Shown one piece after another: positions 59,644 through 64,000 of a stretch of DNA of 64,000 nt. Within the stretch, counting starts at the first letter, position 1. Each line of letters opens with the position of its first letter. The notes beneath the pieces were generated by a model that did no database searches, was not told the DNA's origin, and saw only the letters and a list, made by a program, of their open reading frames with translations. The position numbers and the translations under genes are program-made. The stretch comes from Streptomyces monashensis (GTDB lineage Bacteria; Actinomycetota; Actinomycetes; Streptomycetales; Streptomycetaceae): the NCBI RefSeq assembly GCF_001866665.1, contig NZ_MLYO01000063.1, forward strand, positions 1 through 64,000, given 5' to 3'.

Positions 59644-60688
59644 CCAGGGTCCCGCACAGCGCCGCCGGGCTGTCCGTGGCGAACGGGTCGGTGCCCGCCG
59701 GGCCCCCGCTGCGGGCCGTCTGCCCGGCCAGCAGCGGCCGCAGGTACGCCGAGGAGTCCTCGGCACAGGCGAGGGGGCCCGCCTGGACGTACGAGGTGAG
59801 CAGCTGGACCTGGTGGGTGCGCAGGTCGTCGCGGCTGAAGCCGAAGGTCAGCTCGCGGCGGACGGTGAACAGGGAGACCCGCGCACCGGCCGGGGCGCCG
59901 GTGGGCCGCAGCGCGTAGACCAGGGTGTGGTCGGCGGTGACCTCCAGCGTGTCCGCGTCGGTCTCGACGGCCTGGAGGTCGCCCTGGACCCGGATCCGGT
60001 CGTCGGCGAGCTGGGTGCGGGCGGGGTCGAAGCGGACCACCCAGCCGGTGGCGGCGTGCCGGCCGTCGGCCGCCGGGCGGGCGAAGCTCTGGTCGAACTG
60101 GTCGAGCTGGTCGGCGTCGAGCAGGGCCCGGGCGGGGGCGTTCTGGCGGCCGGTCAGCACCTCGGGGTAGAGCGCGGAGCGGACGATGTAGTCCTTGGCG
60201 CTGGTGAGCGCGGTGACCACCTGGCTGTCGGAGAAGTGGACGGTGCCGCGCGCGGCCGGCAGCGGGATCCCCTCGGCGCCGATGTCGAACTGGGCGGCGG
60301 GGCTGTGCGCGTACAGGCTCTCGGCGTCGGCCCCGCCGGGCACCTCGGCCGTCGGGGCGAGCGGGATCACCGTCGTGCGCAGGGGCTCGGCGGGGCGCCG
60401 GGCCTGCGGGGAGCCGTAGGGATGACGCACGCTCATGTAGACCGCGGTGGCCAGGGCTACGGCGAACAGCACGACGAGGATCAGCAACTGCCGGGGCAGG
60501 CCGCGGTGCAGGGGCGGGCGGCGGCGTACGGCCGGTGTGTGGTCGGCCATCCGCTCCTCGGCGGAGTACTCCTGGAGGCGGGCAGCGCGGACGAACGACT
60601 CGTCGAAGACGACGGATCGGTACTCGTCCTCGCCACCTGCGGGGCCGCCCTCGGGTGTCCCCTCCGGTGGGTCTCCTGGCCCGCCCAT
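59609..60688 (-). CDS. Single-pass membrane protein with SVVFDE motif (A)
   Basis: 359 residues. The cytosolic N-terminus contains EYRSVVFDESFVRAARLQEYSAEER (split here as EYRSVVFDE, SFVRAA, RLQEYS), then one membrane helix (LLILVVLFAVALATAVYMS) and a ~250-residue extracellular part, mostly beta. The SVVFDE-x-FVxAA block recurs in the next protein upstream (60779-61327), suggesting a shared cytosolic partner. No family named. Confidence 0.8.
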   Translation of the reverse strand: MGGPGDPPEGTPEGGPAGGEDEYRSVVFDESFVRAARLQEYSAEERMADHTPAVRRRPPLHRGLPRQLLILVVLFAVALATAVYMSVRHPYGSPQARRPAEPLRTTVIPLAPTAEVPGGADAESLYAHSPAAQFDIGAEGIPLPAARGTVHFSDSQVVTALTSAKDYIVRSALYPEVLTGRQNAPARALLDADQLDQFDQSFARPAADGRHAATGWVVRFDPARTQLADDRIRVQGDLQAVETDADTLEVTADHTLVYALRPTGAPAGARVSLFTVRRELTFGFSRDDLRTHQVQLLTSYVQAGPLACAEDSSAYLRPLLAGQTARSGGPAGTDPFATDSPAALCGTLATPRPSAPPAP

Positions 60689-60778
60689 ACTTTCAGGGTA
60701 GGTCTCAGGGGCCTCGGGTAAACGCCCTGGTACACGACAACTTCTGACAGGTTCTCACCAAGGGGCGAGCGGGTGCGC

Positions 60779-61327
60779 TCAGGGGGTGCGCGGCACGGCC
60801 GAGGCGACCGGCTGGCCGGTGTCGGCGGAGACGGAGGGCGCGGCGGCGCCGCCCTGTTCCACCCCGGTCGAGGCGGGGGCGGGCACCCGGTCGCGGGCGC
60901 CGGAGGAGCCGCCGCGGTAGACCGCGGCGAAGGCGAGGGCGACCATGCCTATGCCCATCACGACGGCGAGCACCCAGGCCACGGGCCGGTGCCAGCGGAC
61001 CTGTCTGCCGTGGGGGCCGAAGGGGCCGTCGCCGTCGTCGAGGACGTAGAGGTCGTCCAGGTCGTCGTCGCGATCTTGGCCGAGACCGGTGCCCTCGGGG
61101 GCGTACTTGTCGTCGTAGCGCTCGCCGCGGGCGCGGGCGCGGCGGGCCTCCGCCTCGGAGGCCTCGGCTCTCGCCTGCGCGGCGGCCAGGAGGCGCTCCA
61201 CGGCGGTCGGTTCATGGACCGTGGCCGCCTGCACGAAGGCCTCGTCGAAGACCACGGAGGCGAACTCTTCGTCCGACACCCCGCGGTCGTGGTCGTCGTC
61301 GGGCTCCCAGCCGTCAGGGAACGGCAT
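60779..61327 (-). CDS. Single-pass membrane protein with SVVFDE motif (B)
   Basis: About 182 residues from ATG 61327; a GTG at 61348 and a TTG at 61375 are alternatives. Contains EFASVVFDEAFVQAATVHE near residues 20-38, a helical segment, acidic Asp-rich stretch, one membrane helix (VAWVLAVVMGIGMVALAFAAV) and a short Ser/Ala-rich exterior tail. Same N-terminal motif as its neighbour, so probably a divergent paralogue or co-functioning pair. Confidence 0.75.
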   Translation of the reverse strand: MPFPDGWEPDDDHDRGVSDEEFASVVFDEAFVQAATVHEPTAVERLLAAAQARAEASEAEARRARARGERYDDKYAPEGTGLGQDRDDDLDDLYVLDDGDGPFGPHGRQVRWHRPVAWVLAVVMGIGMVALAFAAVYRGGSSGARDRVPAPASTGVEQGGAAAPSVSADTGQPVASAVPRTP

Positions 61328-61466
61328 GCCCCCCACGTCCTCCGGCACACGTCCAGAGTAGACCTGAGGGGTCAATTTGGGCAGGCGCTGGGGAAATTCG
61401 TCTGACTGGTGAGACGCCTTTCGGCCGTCCGCCCGGATGCCGGACGTACGGCCGAACGGGTGATTC

Positions 61467-62753
61467 TCAGGGGCGTACGTGGCCGTCGCCGGTGACGATG
61501 TATTTCGTGCTGGTCAGCTCCGGCAGGCCCATCGGGCCCCGGGCGTGCAGCTTCTGGGTGGAGATGCCGATCTCGGCTCCGAAGCCGAACTGGCCGCCGT
61601 CGGTGAACCGGGTGGAGGCGTTCACGGCGACGGTGGTGGAGTCGACCAGCTGGGTGAAGCGGCGGGCGGCCTGCTGGGAGGTGGTGACGATCGCCTCGGT
61701 GTGGCCGGAGGTCCACAGCCGGATGTGCTCGACGGCCTTGTCGAGGGAGTCGACGACGGCGGCGGCGATGTCGTACGAGAGGTACTCGGTCTCCCAGTCC
61801 TCGGCCACCGCCTCGACGACGGTCGCCTTGGAGTCCTTGGCGTGGGCCATCACGCGCTCGTCGGCGTGCACGGTGACGCCGGCCTCGGCGAGGGCGTCCA
61901 GGGCGCGCGGCAGGAACTCGGCGGCGATGTCCTGGTGGACCAGGAGGGTCTCGGCGGCGTTGCAGACGCTGACCCGCTGGGCCTTGGAGTTGATCAGGAT
62001 GTCGACCGCCATGTCGATGTCGGCGGCGGCGTCGACGTAGACGTGGCAGTTGCCGGTGCCGGTCTCGATGACGGGGACGGTGGACTCGCTGACCACGGTC
62101 TGGATCAGGGAGGCGCCGCCGCGCGGGATGAGGACGTCGACCAGGCCGCGGGCGCGCATGAGCTCGCGCACGGAGTCCCGGCTCTCGCCGGGCACCAGCT
62201 GTACGGCGTCGGCGGGCAGCCCGGCGCCGCCCACGGCGTCGCGCACCACCCGCACCAGCGCGGTGTTCGACTCGTACGCGGAGGCGGAGCCGCGCAGCAG
62301 GACGGCGTTGCCGGACTTCAGGCACAGGGCGGCGGCGTCGACGGTGACGTTCGGGCGGGCCTCGTAGATGATGCCGACGACGCCGAGCGGGACGCGGACC
62401 TGGCGCAGGTCGATGCCGTTGGGGAGGGTGGAGCCGCGGACGACCTCGCCGACCGGGTCGGGCAGCTTCGCGACGTCGCGGACGTCGGAGGCGATGGCGC
62501 GGACCCGCGCGGGGGTGAGGGTCAGCCGGTCGACGACGGACTCGCTGGTGCCGTTCTCCCGGGCCCTGGCCACGTCCTTGGCGTTGGCCTCGACGATCTC
62601 GGCGGTCCGTACCTCCAGCGCGTCGGCGATGGCGAGCAGCGCGTCGTCCTTCACGGCGCGCGGCAGCGGCGCGAGGTCGGCGGCCGCGGCCTTGGCCCGG
62701 TAGGCGGCCTGGGTGACCGGGGACATCGAGTCGTACGGCGAGAGCGTGGTCAT
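61467..62753 (-). CDS. proA: Gamma-glutamyl phosphate reductase
   Basis: 428 residues. Second step of proline synthesis. Aldehyde-dehydrogenase fold with the catalytic Cys in VSVCNAAETLLVH, GIIYEARPNVTVD and FTDGGQFGFGAEIGIS. ATG 62753 has no ribosome site; the -10 six bases upstream makes a leaderless message likely. Separated from proB by one hypothetical gene. Confidence 0.97.
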   Translation of the reverse strand: MTTLSPYDSMSPVTQAAYRAKAAAADLAPLPRAVKDDALLAIADALEVRTAEIVEANAKDVARARENGTSESVVDRLTLTPARVRAIASDVRDVAKLPDPVGEVVRGSTLPNGIDLRQVRVPLGVVGIIYEARPNVTVDAAALCLKSGNAVLLRGSASAYESNTALVRVVRDAVGGAGLPADAVQLVPGESRDSVRELMRARGLVDVLIPRGGASLIQTVVSESTVPVIETGTGNCHVYVDAAADIDMAVDILINSKAQRVSVCNAAETLLVHQDIAAEFLPRALDALAEAGVTVHADERVMAHAKDSKATVVEAVAEDWETEYLSYDIAAAVVDSLDKAVEHIRLWTSGHTEAIVTTSQQAARRFTQLVDSTTVAVNASTRFTDGGQFGFGAEIGISTQKLHARGPMGLPELTSTKYIVTGDGHVRP

Positions 62754-62759
62754 GAGGGA

Positions 62760-62765
62760 AGGGTA
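62760..62765 (-). promoter_or_regulatory. -10 element of proA
   Basis: TACCCT followed by TCCCTC and then ATG 62753, the same arrangement as the leuS leader peptide. Confidence 0.55.
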
Positions 62766-62842
62766 GTGCGCGCCGCGTACGCCTCCGGCGCACGTCCCAC
62801 ACACCGAGACGAAACCCCCGTACGGGATCAGAACGTACGGGA

Positions 62843-63268
62843 TCAGAAGGGGTGGACCCCTACGGGTGTCGCGGGCGACGGGCCGTAGCCCTCGGCGATG
62901 CGGTGGTGGTAGGTCTCGCGGTCGATGACCTCCAGGCCGACGATCTCCCACGCGGGCAGTCCGGCGCTCTGCCGGTGCTCGCCCCACAGGCGCAGGGCGA
63001 CGGCCGCGGCGTCGTGCAGGTCGCGGGCCTCCTCCCAGTACCGGATCTCGGCGTGATCGGTCGCGTATCTGCTGGTCAGGAGGAAGGGGTGGTCATGGGC
63101 CAGCTGTTCCAGGGCCCGGCGCAGATCGGGCAGGGGGACGGTGTCCCCGGAGACGCTGAGGGTGACGTGCCACAGCCGGGGCAGGTCTTTCGGCTCCTCG
63201 TAGGTGTCCCCGGCCGCGACGCTCGTCAGAGCACCGCGCGACGTCGCCCCAGGGCGCACTCGTCTCAC
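62843..63268 (-). CDS. Conserved hypothetical protein between proB and proA
   Basis: 141 residues from GTG 63268, which has a perfect AAGGAGG six bases upstream; an ATG at 63283 would place that ribosome site inside the gene. N-terminal half beta-rich (LWHVTLSVSGDTVPLPDL), C-terminal half helical (HDAAAVALRLWGEHRQSAG). No signal peptide. Family not recognised; appears to be a streptomycete gene inserted in the proBA order. Confidence 0.75.
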   Translation of the reverse strand: MRRVRPGATSRGALTSVAAGDTYEEPKDLPRLWHVTLSVSGDTVPLPDLRRALEQLAHDHPFLLTSRYATDHAEIRYWEEARDLHDAAAVALRLWGEHRQSAGLPAWEIVGLEVIDRETYHHRIAEGYGPSPATPVGVHPF

Positions 63269-63435
63269 GACGGCCTCCTTCATGGCTCGCTCGGCCCCTT
63301 GACGGAAGGCGTGTCCTGCCAACATGCCCCCGAGACAAAGTTGAGCAGGCCGCAGGGCTCCGCGTGGTGGTTTTACGGAACGTCCCCCACCGGGGGCGTG
63401 CCGTACGCCCTGTTTTACGAGCGGTCTTGCGACTG

Positions 63436-64000
63436 TCAGAGGTGCAGGAGCACCAGGTCGTCCCTGTGTACGACCTCGCGCTCGTACGCCGGGCCCAGCT
63501 CGCGGGCCAGCTCGTGGGTCGAACGCCCGATCAGCCGGGGGATCTCCTTGGCGTCGAAGTTGACGAGGCCCCGGGCCACCGCGCGACCGGCCGTGTCCCG
63601 CAGTTCGACGGGGTCGCCGGCGCTGAACTCGCCCTCCACGGAGGCGATTCCGGCGGGCAGCAGCGACTTGCGGCCCTTGACGACGGCCTCGACGGCGCCG
63701 TCGTCGAGGGTCAGCGCGCCCTGCGGGGTGGAGGCGTGCTGGAGCCACAGCAGCCGGTCGGCGGAGCGCCTGCCGGTGGGGTGGAAGTAGGTGCCGGTGT
63801 CGCCGCCGCTCAGCGCGTCCGCCGCGTGCACGGCGCTGGTGAGGACGACGGGGATGCCCGCGGCGGCCGCGATCCGGGCGGCCTCGACCTTGGTGACCAT
63901 GCCGCCGGTGCCGACGCCGGCCTTGCCCGTGCTGCCGATCTCCACGCCCGCGAGGTCCTCCGGCCCCGTCACCTCCGCCACCCGCGAGGTGCCGGGCCTG
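63436..64000 (-). CDS. proB: Glutamate 5-kinase, N-terminus beyond window
   Basis: 188 residues of the C-terminal portion. Kinase-domain end with GTGGMVTKVEAA (substrate loop), then a PUA domain (KGRKSLLPAGIASVEG, RGLVNFDAKEIPRLIG). First step of proline synthesis; the N-terminal catalytic half lies beyond base 64000. A TACGG/CCGTA-closed hairpin with CCCCC-ACC-GGGGG at 63384-63396 lies downstream. Confidence 0.96.
   Translation of the reverse strand, partial: RPGTSRVAEVTGPEDLAGVEIGSTGKAGVGTGGMVTKVEAARIAAAAGIPVVLTSAVHAADALSGGDTGTYFHPTGRRSADRLLWLQHASTPQGALTLDDGAVEAVVKGRKSLLPAGIASVEGEFSAGDPVELRDTAGRAVARGLVNFDAKEIPRLIGRSTHELARELGPAYEREVVHRDDLVLLHL

Noticed and set aside
63374..63405. Terminator of proB
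   Set aside because: The hairpin is strong, but on the proB strand it is followed by A-rich rather than T-rich sequence; only noted as a stem-loop.

Overview
The window is a chromosomal core segment of a Streptomyces-type actinomycete. The evidence is very high GC with strong third-position GC bias, frequent GTG/TTG starts, and the gene order hrcA-dnaJ2-rsmE-phoH-ybeY-corC-(cytidine deaminase-like)-era on one side and leuS-gpgP-rsfS-lcp-nadD-proA-proB on the other. An actinobacterial CIRCE element, a GlnR-type box and several -10-only (leaderless) promoters fit this. No IS element, prophage, CRISPR array or biosynthetic gene cluster was found. Most genes read leftwards. Layout, left to right: (1) 0-2.7 kb: era (partial), then divergently an ammonium transporter and a PII protein behind a four-part GlnR-like box. 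The usual glnD partner is absent, and the transporter has Glu in place of the first twin histidine. (2) 2.6-5.9 kb: a secreted-protein locus with a DUF916 membrane-anchored protein, a WxL-domain protein and a third small secreted protein. Both upstream regions carry a similar 19-bp imperfect palindrome. (3) 5.9-11.3 kb: a catalytically empty cytidine deaminase homologue, an S66 peptidase, MmcQ, CorC, YbeY and PhoH. (4) 11.4-16.4 kb: a PfkB kinase, a D-glucarate operon (glucarate dehydratase and ketodeoxyglucarate dehydratase) and a divergent MFS gene. (5) 16.4-27.8 kb: an adenine deaminase-like enzyme, RNase Z, HIT protein, tricorn-like protease, lipoprotein, VOC protein, RsmE, nitronate monooxygenase-like enzyme, DnaJ2 and HrcA with CIRCE. 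A second, diverged copy of the dnaJ 3' end lies just downstream of dnaJ. (6) 27.8-37.3 kb: an MBL hydrolase, a DUF3097 protein that looks like a degenerate TOPRIM, a Uma2 nuclease, HemW, a HATPase-GAF-PP2C phosphatase, an acyl-CoA ligase and LepA. (7) 37.4-46.9 kb: rpsT with structured flanks, HolA, a 13-bp minisatellite, YceI, arylamine N-acetyltransferase, ComEC/ComEA and DegV. (8) 47-50.2 kb: leuS behind a leaderless 12-residue Leu-rich leader peptide and an attenuator. (9) 50.4-53.3 kb: the most unusual unit. A NOX/ferric-reductase-type di-heme membrane protein is translationally coupled to a NuoF-like flavoprotein fused to a [3Fe-4S]-type ferredoxin. (10) 53.3-64 kb: two identical tRNA-Ala(GGC) genes flanking two tiny zinc-ribbon genes, then GpgP-like phosphatase, RsfS, a degenerate LCP protein, NadD, two tiny membrane proteins, an M48 peptidase, two membrane proteins sharing an SVVFDE motif, ProA and ProB (partial). 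How they work together: translation and ribosome assembly (Era, YbeY, RsmE, LepA, S20, RsfS, LeuRS, tRNA-Ala), protein quality control (HrcA, DnaJ2, tricorn-like, M48) and proline/NAD synthesis form the conserved backbone. Nitrogen uptake, glucarate use, a cell-surface WxL system and the redox pair are set into it. All functional statements rest on reading motifs and family knowledge; no database search was run.
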